Notes: generated from the sequence alone by a model not told the origin. A stretch of DNA of 64,000 nucleotides from Chelydra serpentina (GCA_037349315.1 JBAIAC010000008.1:125362001-125426000), one strand, 5' to 3'; counted from the first letter of the stretch, positions 46,919 to 59,344 are shown. Made by a program: numbers and translations.

Positions 46919-47211
46919 TGTATGCCTACACTGGGGCTGGAAGATACCATTTCCAATTCAAATAGACATAGCTGTGCTAGCTCTGATCAAGCTAGCGTGC
47001 TACAAAGAGAAATGTAGCCATGGCAGCATGAGCATGGGAGGGGTTAGCTGCCCTGAGTACAATCCCAGCCACGCCCATTGGCATGTACTCGGGTGGCTAG
47101 CCCTTCTTGCTGCTCACACTGCGGTGTCTACACTACTGGTTTGTGCTAGCTCAATCAGCGCTAGTGCAGGTATCTCTGCTCGAGCTGGAAATTATCCAGG
47201 TGTAGACATAC
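46919..47211. mobile_element. MITE with GTCTACAC-type termini
   Basis: Left end TGTATGCCTACACTGG and right end CCAGGTGTAGACATAC are inverted repeats. CCTGAA lies on both sides (46913-46918 and 47212-47217) as a probable 6-bp duplication. The 293-bp interior is rich in GCTAGC words. A relative with similar GTCTACAC ends lies at 52131-52417. Confidence 0.7.
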
Positions 47212-47845
47212 CCTGAAACAATGGCACAGGGGGGTGAACCCCACTGTGCTTTATTCATCTAACTGGCATTTAAACTTTTAATACGGGAACTTTTATGAAG
47301 GCAGTTTAGAGAATGTGCTTTAATGTGCAAACTATGCTCCTTAATGATGACAAGGGAAGAAGAGAGAGAGGAACTTGATTATAAGGGAAGGCTTTAAAAA
47401 AACGTTATTCGTGAGGCAACATGGTTGGTGGAAGTAAATGGGAAAGTGTGTAAGAACTCATGGCTCAGATGCTAGCTAGCCGTTTGGAAGACTCTGAAGG
47501 GATCTGGACAGACAGAAGTGACAGAGTGAAATCTGGCCCTGTTGAAATTAACGGGAGTTTTGTCATTTACTTCAGTGGGGCCAGAACTTTACCCAAATGT
47601 CTAGTTGGGAAGTTCAAACCTTTCCAATAATAACAAATGCAACAGCACATGCTGTTGCTGAACACATGGTAAAACAGGCAGTGCTTAATTTGTAATGAAA
47701 GAGGCACAAATTAAGCACTGAAAACAGGGCTCAGAGTCTCCAGACATTAATCCCTCGTGTAACTCCATTGACAAGGGTCAGATTTGTCCCATGATTATTG
47801 ATGTTGTTGTCTTTGGTAGTACCTAGGGACTAACTGAGATCAGGC

Positions 47846-47935
47846 GCTGTACAAAGATAAACCAGTAAACAGTCCCAGCTCCAAAGAGTTCACAATCTAA
47901 ATAGACAAGAGAGACACAGGATGGGGGAACAGGAA
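47846..47935 (+). repeat. Old amniote interspersed repeat fragment
   Basis: GGCGCTGTACAAAGATAAAC, CAGTCCCAGCTCCAAAGAGT and CACAATCTAAATAGACAAGA are the best-preserved copy of the family also found at 10384 and 44195. Confidence 0.6.
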
Positions 47936-47939
47936 GTGA

Positions 47940-49699
47940 ACACCGTGTTGGCGGAAAAACGTCGTGTCAGGGCTACCATTTTTTTCTTTTTTTTTTAAAA
48001 AGTGTTTTGTAGGTGTATCATTGGGAGGAGTCTGCCAACCCTTCTCTGTCACAGCTTAGCCGAAGGGGATTTTGAAGGGGATGCGGGAGAGAGAGTGTGA
48101 GAGAGTGAGAAGGTTTGAAGGATTGGTGTGAAGTGAAGCTGAGGTGAAGAAACTGAAAGGGAGGGGCAAGAGGGGATGGAAGCAAACAGCCCGTTAGTAT
48201 AGAGTCAACACTGCTGAAAATCCTCTGATGACATCAGCATCAGTGGGTCCCTGTTTACGTTGCAGTACCAGCTTCAGTCTCTGGCTGGCTTTTCCCTGCA
48301 GTTTCTAGGTCCAGAAGATGCTGGGGTCCCAAGGGTCAATCAGTCCCCTGTGTGGTAGGAAACTTTCAGCTAGCAGGTCTAACAGATTTAGCCTTCTATT
48401 GTTAGTGTTTATGAGACTTCATTTCAGAGCACTGGGGAGGAGTGGTATAGGTGATGTGCACAAAACTTTTAATTTATATAAAGCTACTGGTTTTACTAGC
48501 AGCTACCGATGTCTACTGAGTCATTTCCTCAGGGGCGTATGATCAACCAGCTGGTTGGACTGATAATAATGTAAAGCGAGTGCCGGCCCTTCATAACCTG
48601 CTGGAGAAGGGGCTTTTGGCCCCAGACATTTGAATTCTCTCTCCTACATTGCTCTTGCCATTTCAGTTGCGCTTAGCTGAAAGTCTTGCTTACACGTTAC
48701 AAAAAGGAAAAGCCAATTTGTTGGGTTTTTTTTAATTCACCCCCAGTCTCTTCCCCCCTGTTTATTTTGTTTATTTCTAAGGGAGCAGACGGTGGTTGAA
48801 GCCTTGAGGTTCCGAGCTCCCATAGTCTTGCGGTTCCTCCTTCCTCTGGCTCAGCAGCTCCAGGTCAAGACTGAGGCACGTTAGCAGGATGCCAGGGGGG
48901 TCGCATTGGCGTCTGCCACTGCCTGTGCTCTAGCTGTTACATGGATAAATATAGAACTTCATACTCCAGAGCTGTCAGTCAGCTGCCTCTCCGGTTGCTA
49001 CACTAGTCCTCCCTCCCTGGCCAGCAATGAAAAAGAAAAGAAAACAAAAAAAACGGGGGTGGGTGGGAATCTTAAATTGACACTTTTACGTCAACAAACG
49101 GAGTGTCTCAATGTAGCCAAAAAATGAACAGCTTAAGTCTAGATTTTCTACCACACTGGGATGGGAAACCTGCTTGTTGCAGGGACAGAAGGAGGAGGGG
49201 CCCCCTTAAAGAAAAACTTGACACCATGCACAGTTCCCAAGGCAGCTGGGGGTACTCAGGCCATTGTTTTCACTGAGTTTGGAATTAGCCTCTCTCTGAC
49301 AACCTGTTTCTCCAGTTCTTAGTTTAGCTCATAACCTTCCAAGTAACTAGCCGGTCAAGCTGTTCCTGTAATGCGAGACCAAGGTGGAAAAGCAGGTAAG
49401 ATTTCCCTCCTCTCTCCCCGCCCCTCCCGGTTTTCACGAGTTTGCTTTGGTTGTGTGGACTTGGTGTGACAGTTAAAAAAGAACAGCTTTGGCTCTGATA
49501 TTCTTGTTTGATTTTTTGATTCGATGTGGTGCCTCTTCACTTCAATGTTATTGGGGAACCCATCCAGTCAGATGCGTGTGATGAAATTTCTTGGGAGTCC
49601 TCTGGCAAGCTGCCTTTTGCAATAATTTGCAAATAAGAATTTGGAACCCCTCCTTTTTTTTCTTAACAGAGTTGCTTTTTTAAATGATCCTTTACCATA
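47940..49699. other. Intergenic, no recognised element
   Basis: Mixed composition with several purine-rich tracts (48080-48185). No domain-bearing frame, RNA gene or repeat terminus was recognised. Confidence 0.4.
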
Positions 49700-49707
49700 C
49701 ATAGCAC

Positions 49708-50134
49708 CAGTAGCATAACCAGGGGGGGAGCAGCCGCTCCCCCTCTGAGGAGAAGCGGCGCTAAGGCGCCGCTGGAGCCTGGCTGCAGGAGCCGGGCTCG
49801 GGGGGGCGCTTTAAAGGGCCCGCGGCTCCCCGCAGCGACAGGAGCCGCCGGCCTTTTAAAGCGCCCCCTCCTCAGCCCGGCTCTGGCAGCGGGGCTGGGG
49901 GGGGCACTTTCAAAGGCCAGCGGCTCCTGTCGCTACGGGGATCCGCGGGCCCTTTAAAGCGCCCCCCCTGCTGCCAGAGCCTGGCTCGGGCGGAGATTTA
50001 AAAGACCCGGGGGCTCCGCAGCGGCTGGAGCCCCAGGCCCTTTAAAGCACCACCGGGTGAGTACAGCGGGAGGGGGAGGCGCCTTTTTATAGCGCCGCCG
50101 CTCCCCCTGTGCTCTAAACCTGGCTACGCCACTG
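49708..50134. mobile_element. GC-rich non-autonomous hAT element, exact TSD
   Basis: The 427-bp element starts CAGTAGCATAACCAGG and ends CCTGGCTACGCCACTG (inverted: CAGTGGCGTAGCCAGG). CATAGCAC is exact at 49700-49707 and 50135-50142. The interior alternates CTTTAAAG and GCGCCCCC words in several inverted copies. It looks CpG-rich but is not a promoter island. Confidence 0.94.
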
Positions 50135-50475
50135 CATAGCACTGTAATGTACATGGCAATTAACAGAATATTTCCCTGCCTCCCAAAGCATATACAATCG
50201 GCATTCAGAGATGAGTTTGCATATTTCTGCCTAACAGTGGGCCAGATTCTCTGCTGATATAAATTGTCTCACAGACTTACCAAAGTCAATGGAGAGGCTC
50301 CAATTTGCATCAGCTGGGCTTTCCCACCAGTTTTCCTTTTCCAGCCAAACCTCAATTTGTTTAACAACATATGCACCCGTTCTTTGATCACAGGAGAATT
50401 GGAAACAGCCTTCTTACAGTTAGTATTTTTTTGCTTTGCCACCATAAATACAAGAAACAGAACAGAAGAAATATA

Positions 50476-50560
50476 GACAAGTCGAGAACTGGGAACTAGA
50501 ACTCCTTGGTTCTGTTCCTGGCTCTGTCACTGACACTGTGAGAGGTTTGTTAGTTACAAA
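50476..50560 (+). repeat. MIR-like SINE fragment
   Basis: GGGAACTAGAACTCCTTGGT followed by TCTGTTCCTGGCTCTGTCAC resembles the conserved core of MIR-like amniote SINEs. Only part of the core is present. Confidence 0.5.
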
Positions 50561-52130
50561 GGACGACACATCTGCAGTCCTGTAAAAGTTAATAGAAAAT
50601 AATATCCTTTCCATATGGTTTTTGGAGCATCCTACCGAATGTAACTGAAAATCAGGTTCCTGCCAGACAATTCTATAAGTAGTTCAAAAATGTATAGAAA
50701 GAAACTCATTCTCTCTCAAATTCTATGGGCCAAATTCTGGCTGCCCGCCCAATTTCTCAGGCAGCATATACTGGCTCAAGGGGGGGTCACAACAGCCTAA
50801 GGGAGAATTCCCCTGGTGCTGGAGTTGTGGAGGGCTAGTGTATGCAACTCTACACTGTTCCCCCTCGCAGCCCACAGTATAGAGAGTGAGGGACACCCTC
50901 AAAGAAAGAGGGAGGAGGAGAGCTATAGGAGATACCTATCCCAAAAGGGAATGAGGCTGGAGATTAAGTGGGGAGGAGGCAGTGACTGTGGGTGATTAAA
51001 GGGGAAGAGGGAAAAGGAAGGAGAGAGGGATGGGAGCCAAGTGTGGGAGAGTCCAGGAAGAGGCCCCTTGAGGGAGAGAAATCTGAGGAAGAGGTGAGAG
51101 ACCTTGGTGAGAAAGATTCGACAGAGGGACCTAAAGTGTGTGTCAGAGATTAGGGCAGTAAAGATGGGGAGGAGCAGAGGGAGGAAAAGAGAACCTCTGG
51201 GCCACCAAGCCATGGCAGGCAATCATGTCATACCATCCCATTTATCAATACATTTGTCAAGCTTTATCTTAAAACTAATCGAGGCCTTTTCTGCAGGGGT
51301 TTTGAACCCTTTTATGGAGCCTATTATAGAACACATCACTGCTTTTGAATGCTCTAGGCGGATTTGGAAAACCTATAGAAAGGATCACAAATTCAACTAA
51401 CTTCGGTGGATGAACATTTAAAAGGGTCAGCGTGTGTAAAGAGGCTTAAAAAAATCCATACACAGCTGGGGAGAATTCCCCTCACACTGGCACTGTTCTC
51501 TGAGGACTTCCCCTTACAAGTCCTGGCATAGGCAATGTGCCAGGGGATGGTTGGGGATGGTAGGGGCGTAGGTTATGGGGCTGTAGCGCACAATGCTACA
51601 AAGATTCTGGGCAGTGCTGTGTCCCACAGGGTGTCCTGAGGAGACTGCTGTAACTTAGGCCCCCAGGATTGTCTAAATTATACTGGGGGCCTCTCCAACT
51701 TCCAGAGCATCCTGAGATCAGGACGGCACAAAGCTGACTTAAAGCCACCTGAGCCTTCCTGATCCCTGAGCTGCAAGAATCTTGCCTCAAGTTTTTAGCA
51801 CAATGGGCATGGAACCATAGCGCATTTCAGTCACACTATGTATTAAAGTTCCATTTATACATATTTTGCAAATAATTAACAGATGTCTTAATAAATGACT
51901 ACTCAATCATTATATAGTGTATGAATAATCAATAGGTTGTGTCTTACCATGGCTGACAGCCATCTGTAATACATGCAACTCATGGATGACATACTTATAA
52001 CATCTAATAATCATAAACCTTTTATACATAGAACTGTATTATAAAATGTTATGTACATTTCTAGAGAACCCTATAGGTTTTCTCTTCCATAAGATATATT
52101 GTGAAAGGAGACACTGACTGTCCCAATGAG
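50561..52130. other. Intergenic, no recognised element
   Basis: Contains a strand-skewed G/A-rich tract at 50880-51200 that produces a 99-codon minus-strand frame with no domain. No gene is supported. Confidence 0.4.
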
Positions 52131-52417
52131 AGGTCTACACAACCCCCAGCAGTGTGCATCCCAAACTGGCTGGATAGACTTGGGCTTATCAGGCTCGTGC
52201 TCTCGCTCTAAAGGTCGCCGTGTACACAGCGCTTTGAAGTTGCAGCTCGGGCTGGAGCTGAGGCGCCGAAGCCCAAGGATGGGGGTGGGTTACAGAGCCA
52301 GATCTCCAGCCTGAGCTGCAACTTCAAAGCGCTGTGTACACAGCAGCCTTTAGAGCAAGAGCACGAGCCCCGCTAGCCTGAGTCATTCGCTATCAGGGGG
52401 GTGTGTAGACATACCTT
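52131..52417. mobile_element. MITE with 66-bp palindromic arms
   Basis: Outer ends GTCTACACAACCCCC (52133-52147) and GGGGGTGTGTAGAC (to 52410) are inverted. Inside, arms 52192-52257 and 52304-52369 are near-perfect inverted repeats sharing GTGTACACAGCGCTTTGAAG, separated by a 46-base spacer. RNA or single-stranded DNA from it would fold into a long hairpin. Confidence 0.8.
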
Positions 52418-54009
52418 AGGCTCCTAAGTGCCTGCTATGTTGACCAATGTTGTCTTTGTTTCTTTGTATTCCCCCTCCCCTCTATCTCTGGCTCCATGTG
52501 TTATCTCTCATCTTATATAGTGATCGTGCCGTCTTTGGGATAGGGGCAGACTTTTTGTTTTGTGTTTGTACAGCCCCTGCTATGATGGGCGTGGAGTCTC
52601 TAGAAATCAAAGAAACAAATAATAATGTGACCATTTCCAGATGTGGCGATGACCTCATTGGGTAGCTGAGCCATGCCTGTCAGGGCTACAGCTGAATTCC
52701 TTTGGAAAATCTTCCTTCTTAAGAGGTCTGGCACAGACAGATCAGGAATTCTGTGGGAGAAGTGTGTGAGGAAATAACGTGACAATCTGGTGCACTTTAT
52801 ACTGTAGGATTGGTACAATGGCTTCTACCACATCCACAGATCTTGGCCCTGATTCTGTGGGTCCCCAGACAACCGTCACATCCCAGCTGCCATCCAGCAG
52901 CTTGTTAGTAAGTGGTGGGATGAGGGGCTAATGGAACTTAGGCACCACCTATGGGGGACCCGGTTGGCAGAATGCCCAGCCCCAAAGATGGATCCAGCTG
53001 TGCTATTTAAGCCTGAAGCAGGCACAAGAAGTTGTCAGTGCAACTGGGTGAATTCCTGGCTGGCTGCTACATTGGACCCTGCCTTCTCACCTGAGACCTG
53101 CTTGCCAGAAACGTCTCTGGTTCCAGCGTCCCTGTCTTGTTTTGAGTTCCTGCCTTGTTCCTGGTCCCAGCCACTGATCTCTGCTCTGATTCTGGCCCTT
53201 GGCTTGGTGTCCAGCTATGGCCTTGGCTCTGCTCCTGATTCCAGCTCCGACCACTAGGTTAGACTCCCCTAGCGCTAGTCATCACATATCCTTTTGTATC
53301 CCTGCTTGTTGGTACTGCTATATTACTATTGTGAGCACCTTCTATTCAGAGCTAGGAATCTAAATAGTTAAAGAACCATCATGTTTCTATGGGATCTATC
53401 CTTATATAACTCATCTCAGCCATGACATCATGATTTACTTTTGTTATGCATATCTTCTTTGCACTGGAAATAACCCATTGGATGACATTTTCCAGATGGT
53501 GTAATGTTCAGTGGAAGGAGGCTCACTTGGAAAGATTAGAAGCAGAGAGAAATGCAATTTGTGAACCCACACATGCATTTTCCAAATTACTTTACAATTG
53601 TTCTGCATTGATCTTCATTAACTGGACACGTGGATGGGAGGGCAGAACGCTATTCAGCTAGTCGCCATTCCAGAAATATCATGATGTCTTAAATCAAACA
53701 ACTCTTGAGACGCGTGTATTGTGAAACTACTGTAACGCTTCCCATGCGGCGCAAAACATAGACAAAGAAATAAATGATCACAGTTCTTGAGAAAGTACAA
53801 GTGGTACTTCAAACATATAGGGTTAGCTATTTAGATGGCTGGTGAGTCATTTTGCCTGACTAGTACAAATTATGTATGCGCATCCCTGGGCAAGCAAATC
53901 AAGCTGTGTTTGAAGGCTACAGTGGGTCACAGTGAATGTTTTAATTCTGCCTGCTTCTAAGCAGTCACTCTATTGATCAGCTATATACAGCCAAATATTT
54001 CTGTGGGAC
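52418..54009. other. Intergenic, possible decayed LTR near 52850-53285
   Basis: The block 52850-53285 is Leu/Ser/Pro-coding by composition and ends TAGCGCTAGTCATCACA, reminiscent of an LTR end, but no matching left end or duplication was found. The 108-codon frame at 52931-53257 lacks any domain. Confidence 0.35.
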
Positions 54010-54021
54010 TTTTTGAAGATC

Positions 54022-54132
54022 AACAAGGACTCTGGTAGCACCTTAAAGACTAACAGATTTATTAAGTCTTTAAGGTGCCACCGGACACCTCGTTGTTTTT
54101 GTGGATACAGACTAACACGGCGACCCCTCTGA
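54022..54132 (+). mobile_element. Short Penelope-like terminal element, exact 12-bp TSD
   Basis: The 111-bp element is flanked by a perfect duplication TTTTTGAAGATC at 54010-54021 and 54133-54144. It contains inverted copies of AAATCTGTTAGTCTTTAAGG-type sequence: the left arm is GGTAGCACCTTAAAGACT and the right arm AGTCTTTAAGGTGCCACC, then TTTTTGTGGATACAGACTAA. This palindromic module is the recurrent end of reptilian Penelope-like retroelements. It lacks any coding region. Confidence 0.85.
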
Positions 54133-54144
54133 TTTTTGAAGATC

Positions 54145-55062
54145 TATTACAGTCAAACATCCTCTTAACTCTTGGTCGTACACTGCTTACAGGGAAGTTA
54201 TTTACTAATATAATCCCTTCTCTTTGTTTTATAGTCTGTTAGGGTACTTTGTAAAGTGTGTAATCCCTACTATGAAAAACAACCAAATCACTTATGTACA
54301 GTAATTAGAACTGTTTGGAAAATGCTCCCCCCCATATCTCATGGAAAATTTCAACTTTTAATTTTAAAAAATGTTGGTGAAAACATCTGAAAATCAAACC
54401 ATTTTGGCTGAAAACCATCAGGTAACCACCCAGAGTCATTAAAGGGGCACCGTGAACCTAATGACTCAGATTTACCTGGTCAGCCATGCAGCCACAAGTT
54501 AAGGATTATAAGGAATTTCCCCAGAAATCCTGCATTAGATGTTGCTTCTACGCTTTTTGTGGGGGCAGAGGCAGTTGCTGTGTGACTCTGAACAGAACCG
54601 GAGGCAGATAGATGATGCTGGAGTGGCTTGTTTGGTTTTTACTGAGTAAGGAAATGCATCCTTGTTAGTTTTGTTTCTACCATATTCAGGGAAACAGGAC
54701 TTCGTGTGTATTTTTGTAAATAAACAGATAACACCAAGCATGGACCCTGACTCTGTGTTGCCGATTTCTCATCCAACAGAAACTACTCTGCAAGGCCCAA
54801 ATTTCACTTTCCTGCTGAGCCACGGGGGCAGCTGCACCTACTGCTCAGACACCTCCAAGCATCCTTGACATATTTAAATGCACTGTGAAACCTAAAGTAG
54901 TGACCAGCTTTATCGGTCAACCTCCTGTCAGAAAAGACCACCCCAAAGTAACTCCACAGGCACTGAATCGATTTTACTCCACTTCTATCCGAAAGCCGCC
55001 TCTGTTAGGCAATCACCTATTAGTCAGTGCCTTGGGGTGATTGCCTAGAACAGGGGCATGTC
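54145..55062. other. Intergenic, no recognised element
   Basis: AT-rich at the left. Short frames only; the hairpin-prone GGAAAATTTCAACTTTT patch near 54340 resembles the AT-rich patch at 29165. Confidence 0.4.
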
Positions 55063-55067
55063 ACTAT

Positions 55068-55812
55068 TGTGACAGATGTGTGGCTGCTGTGTAATAACGT
55101 TATGAATAATGTGTGTGACGTGGTTATCGAGATGTTTACTGGAAGAATATGTTGGACTAGTTTAAGAGCACATTGTTGGGAAAATGAGCAGGAAGTGAAA
55201 TAATAGCTCAAGGTAAGCTACTTCCTGGTAAACAGTTCATGGTGGTTAAGAGACAATGCTATTAACTGTGATTCTGTGAAGATCCTGGCTCCAGGTGACA
55301 AGGCTTGTTTGGCCAGTGCTGGGGGCCAGCTGATCAAAAGGACTATAAACAGTTAAAAAGACATTGTGTTCAAAGATCAAGCAGTTGTTGATAAGTTGTT
55401 CAAACTGACACACACACAGGTGCCATTGGGATGTCTGAAGAAGTTAGGCCTTTTTAGACTTCCATCAGGAGTCAATAAGCTTCTAGGTAAGATCGACATG
55501 GGTATAGACTGTTTTGTTGTTTTAATTTTTCCCCCTCTTATGTTATGCTTGTTCCTACTGTTAAGATTAAACAATACTTTGGTTTAAGAAGGCTGTCTGG
55601 TCCTTCCATCCACTGGTCACAGACTCCTGACAGGAAGAACCCCAGGTGCAAAACCCAGTCAGCGCAACAGGGTGAGCATGGTCAATACACGGGGCGCTGT
55701 GTGTACTCAGGGTGTGGTCTGAGAAATGTGAGATACCCCAGGAGATGTGAAGGCACTAGGCATGAAACCTAGTGCACCTAGAGAGGATGCAGCTAGCCCT
55801 GTAACGGTAACA
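55068..55812 (+). mobile_element. Solo LTR, 745 bp
   Basis: Begins TGTGACAGATGTGTGGC and ends CCTGTAACGGTAACA. Flanks are ACTAT (55063-55067) and AATAT (55813-55817), four of five matching. A CTATAAA box is near 55344 and ATTAAACAA near 55567, in promoter-then-poly(A) order on the + strand. Frames inside are not genes. Confidence 0.7.
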
Positions 55813-55817
55813 AATAT

Positions 55818-56684
55818 TTTTTTCAACTGTTCTTCTTTAAAACAGATCATAGGCTCCAGTCATATAAGCTATTGCAGGCAATTGGACCTCTGCGTCCACA
55901 TGAAGCCCCATCAAAGTCAGTGAGGTTCCCTAAGCATGCAGGGGTCCAATTGGCTGGGCACAGGGATCTGCCTGTAGAATTGGGACCGTAAAGGGAACAT
56001 ATTGCCCATGGGGACATATCAATGATACAGTGTCTTGTGAAGGATTGTTTGACAATATTGATTTATATACCCAAAGCTAGACATATTAAACACGTCAGGG
56101 CTGAAATATGATATCTTTGCACCCTTGACTTCTGAAGTATCCCAAGACTGCTAGCAAAATGCAGAATTCCTACTGAGTGGTTTAAAGAGTGAGTTTCTAC
56201 TCCCATTTGAAGTCAATACAGCAAGAGGACTGGAAAATAATATGCTTGCTAAAACTGCGTCTGTCAATGTTTGACATGTGTAAACACTTCTTTGCAGGTT
56301 AGCTCTCCCCAAACAGATCATGTTGCTGACACGGCTGTGGCATTGTAGCTGCATTTTGTTTTAATTAACTCCGCTGGCTACTCTTCGCTATGAAGCCAGG
56401 AAAAGTGAATGTTTGGAATCATTATTGAGATTGTTCTTTTAATTTCTGTGTCTTTTAAAGTGAATTGTGAGTTAGCACAGGACTGGCAGCCTCTTCAGAT
56501 TTATAAGAAGCATCTGATGTGAGAGCCATGGGCTGATCAGGGAGAACAGGTCAGGCTTTTAGACTGACCGGCTGATGTCCTCAAAGATTCTGGACTCATG
56601 TTGCCTTTTAAAAGAAACATGACTCGATATGAATGTTATAAGTTTTAATAAAACATGTAAATAAAAAATAAAGTCAAGAAAACG
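55818..56684. other. Intergenic, no recognised element
   Basis: A weakly palindromic CATGAAGCCCCATCAAAGTC segment near 55900 is the only notable feature. Confidence 0.4.
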
Positions 56685-56752
56685 TCATAGAATCATAGAC
56701 TCGTAGGACTGGAAGGGACCTCGAGAGGTCATCTAGTCTAGTCCCCTGCACT
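56685..56752 (-). mobile_element. CR1 3'-end fragment
   Basis: TCATAGAATCATAGACTCGT followed by GGAAGGGACC and GTCATCTAGTC is the extreme 3' end of a CR1 LINE on the minus strand. Confidence 0.85.
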
Positions 56753-56759
56753 CATGTTA

Positions 56760-57070
56760 CCAAAGTGAAGCTATTCTTACTAATGTTAAGCTGAATAAAG
56801 AAATATAACTATGAAATCAAGGTCAAATCAACAAGTTAGTATCAGTTTTGGATTAGAATTAAATGATAAACTGAGTTTAATCATCAAATTAGTTCTAAAA
56901 ATAATCTTTATCTATTCTAAAGAGGATTCTAAGAAGGCAACTGTCCATTTAGATATAAATCCTCATTAATTTTACCAAAGTGAGTCAAATCTATAACTTG
57001 CAGCTGATTAAGTGTCTTAATACTGAAGCACAATTATTTTTTGTTGTGTTCTGTGAAGTCTCTTATATTG
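56760..57070. other. Intergenic, no recognised element
   Basis: AT-rich spacer immediately upstream of the Gypsy LTR. Confidence 0.4.
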
Positions 57071-57075
57071 CACTC

Positions 57076-59102
57076 TGTGATGTTGCACTCTATATGTTTA
57101 TGGAAATATGCTTATGAGTGTAAATATAACATAACTGGAATATGCTTTGTGTTAGATATGCCATGTAACATATCTTTGCAAAGGTTATGATCTACTGAAT
57201 ATATTCATCCTATATATGCATGTATCATTTTTATATCTGAAGTTATGAGCATTGGCTCTATACTTGTATTTGAAATGTTTGCTGTAGGAAACACAAAGGG
57301 AAGTTTGGCCAATATTGTGAAGGGGCTATTCAAGTAATTGGGAGTAGTTAACTAACAATGGGCTTTGGGAGATGCCAATCTACATCTGAGCTTTCCTGGG
57401 AACGTTCAAACTAACATGTAAACCATGGCGTCGGCCTGCAAAAAGCTGAATCATTCACGGACATGTGACTTGCCCTAGTGGCTACAAACTCCATCTTATT
57501 GCTGTGATTTTGCACAGAAGAACAAAGGGGTTTCCGTCCACAAGAGAGAGAATATAAAAGGCCCTGAAAGCCTCTCCATTTTGTCTGCAGCTGGCTCAAG
57601 AGATGGCCTCTCCACCCCAAAGAGATGCCTGAAAGAAACTGGAACAAAGGACTGTAACTGCAGGGGTGTGAGTGATTGCTGGACCCAGGCCATAAACTAC
57701 AACGTTGGTCTGAAAAGGATTGTACCTGAGATAACATCTAGGGTGAGAAGTTAGTATTTTAACTAGATCCTTAGTGTATTAAGTTAGCCTTGCGTATTTT
57801 GTTTTATTTTGCTTGGTAACTGTCAGGGTTCCCTCCCCACTCTAAACTTTAGAGTAAAGACGTGGGGACCTGCATTTAGAGCCCCTAAGCTTATTTTTAC
57901 CAGCTTAGGTTAAAACCCCCAAGGTACAAAATTCCCTGCACCCTGAGAAATGCTTCTTTTGCTACCACAATCAAGTATCTAACAGGAATTCAGGAAAGGA
58001 ATTACTTGAACTTCCCTCCCCCCCAAAATACCTCCTCAAGCCGTACACCCGCTTTCCTGGGAAGCTTGAGAACAATCTCCCAACCAATTGGTTACACAGT
58101 GATCTAAAAACCCACCCCCTGGGTTTTAACACCATAGAAAACAGTCAGCTTCTTAAAAGAAGGATTTTATTAAAAATAAAGAAGGTAAAATTATCTCTGT
58201 AAAATCAGGATGGTAACTATTTTACAGGGCACTTAATTTCCAAACTTAGAGAGATTTCCCCCTCTGGACAAAACCTTTAAGTTACAGAAAACCATGAATA
58301 ACGCCCCCCCCGCCCCCCGCCCCTTCTAACACAGGGAATACACCAAGCAAAATTAAACAGAAATCTATTCGCTATGCTATTTAAACTTACTTCAGAAAAG
58401 GGAGGTTTGATTTTTTGTAGGTTCCTTTTGTCTTTCAAGATCACTCTGACTCAGACAAAGACACAAACACAAAGCCTTCCCCCCTCCTAAGATTTGAAAG
58501 TATCTTGTCCCCTTATTGGTCAGATGCCAGCCAGGTCAGGTGTCAGTCTGGCTACCTGTGTTTTTTAACCCTTTACTGGTAAGAGGATTTTATAGCACTG
58601 CATCAGACCCTCTCCCCCTTCCCTTCATTTATGACAGTAACTTACTTTGTTCTGTCTGTTATTACTTAAAACTACTTAAATCCTACTTTTTATACTTAAA
58701 ATCACTTTTGTTTATTAATTAAACCAGAGTAAGTGATTAATACCTGGGGGAGCAAACAGTGTGCATATCTCGCTCTCAGTGTTATAGAGGGTGGGCAATT
58801 TATGAGTTTACCCTGTATAAGCTTTATACAGAATAGAACAGATTTATTTGGGGTTTGGATCCCATTGGGAGCTGGGTGTCTGGGTGCTGGAGATAGGAGT
58901 TCCTGCTGAGTGGTTTTCGGGTAAAGCTTGCAGCTTTGGGGATGTGGTTCAGACCCTCGGGCTGTATTGGAGTGGAGTAGCATGTCTGGCTTGACAAGAC
59001 AGGGTTCTGGAGTCCCAAGCTGGCAGGGAAAATGTGCTCAGAGGTAGTTTCAGCACATCAGGTGACAGTCCAAAGGGGGTCTCTGTGACTGAACCCATCA
59101 CA
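57076..59102 (+). mobile_element. 5' LTR of Gmr1-like Gypsy retrotransposon
   Basis: The LTR starts TGTGATGTTGCACTC and ends GAACCCATCACA, with perfect 7-base inverted ends TGTGATG/CATCACA. A TATAAAAGG box at about 57554 and downstream poly(A)-type sequence fit a + strand promoter. A different solo LTR (57821-58636) interrupts it, leaving about 1.2 kb of Gypsy LTR. A 170-bp leader precedes the gag ATG at 59273. Confidence 0.82.
57821..58636. mobile_element. Solo LTR with exact 5-bp TSD GTAAC
   Basis: The 816-bp block begins TGTCAGGGTTCCCTCCCC and ends CCCTTCATTTATGACA. GTAAC is exact at 57816-57820 and 58637-58641. The beginning and the AAGCTTATTTTTACCAGCTT block are, to my recognition, a common reptilian retroviral-type LTR. 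It is inserted in the Gypsy 5' LTR. Confidence 0.93.
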
Positions 59103-59272
59103 GTGGTGTAGTCGAGTAGGATCTGTGAACAGCTGATTATTTTGAGACACTGGTAGTGATTTTAAGTGAGTTTTTAAGTGTGGTGGCTGGAGAACAGACA
59201 AAGTGGTTACTGGTTTGTTATTTTCTGTTTGTTTATTTTGGGTGAGGGAAATAAGCACAAGAAAGCAGGAAA

Positions 59273-59344
59273 ATGACTACCAGTGAGGCAGCGACAAAAC
59301 TAGAGCTGGCCAGACTGGAAGCGGAAGAAAAGGCAAAGGACTGC
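59273..59344 (+). pseudogene. Gypsy gag N-terminus, interrupted
   Basis: An ATG at 59273, about 170 bp after the LTR, opens a 24-codon frame rich in Glu, Ala and Lys (EAATKLELARLEAEEKAKD). It is cut by an LTR retroelement whose first base is 59345. The frame is in phase with the gag segment beyond the insertion once one copy of the 4-base duplication is discounted. This is the start of the coiled-coil N-terminal region of a Gmr1-like gag. Confidence 0.75.

Noticed and set aside
49708..50134. Candidate CpG island or first exon
   Set aside because: Exact 8-bp duplications and inverted termini show it is an hAT element.
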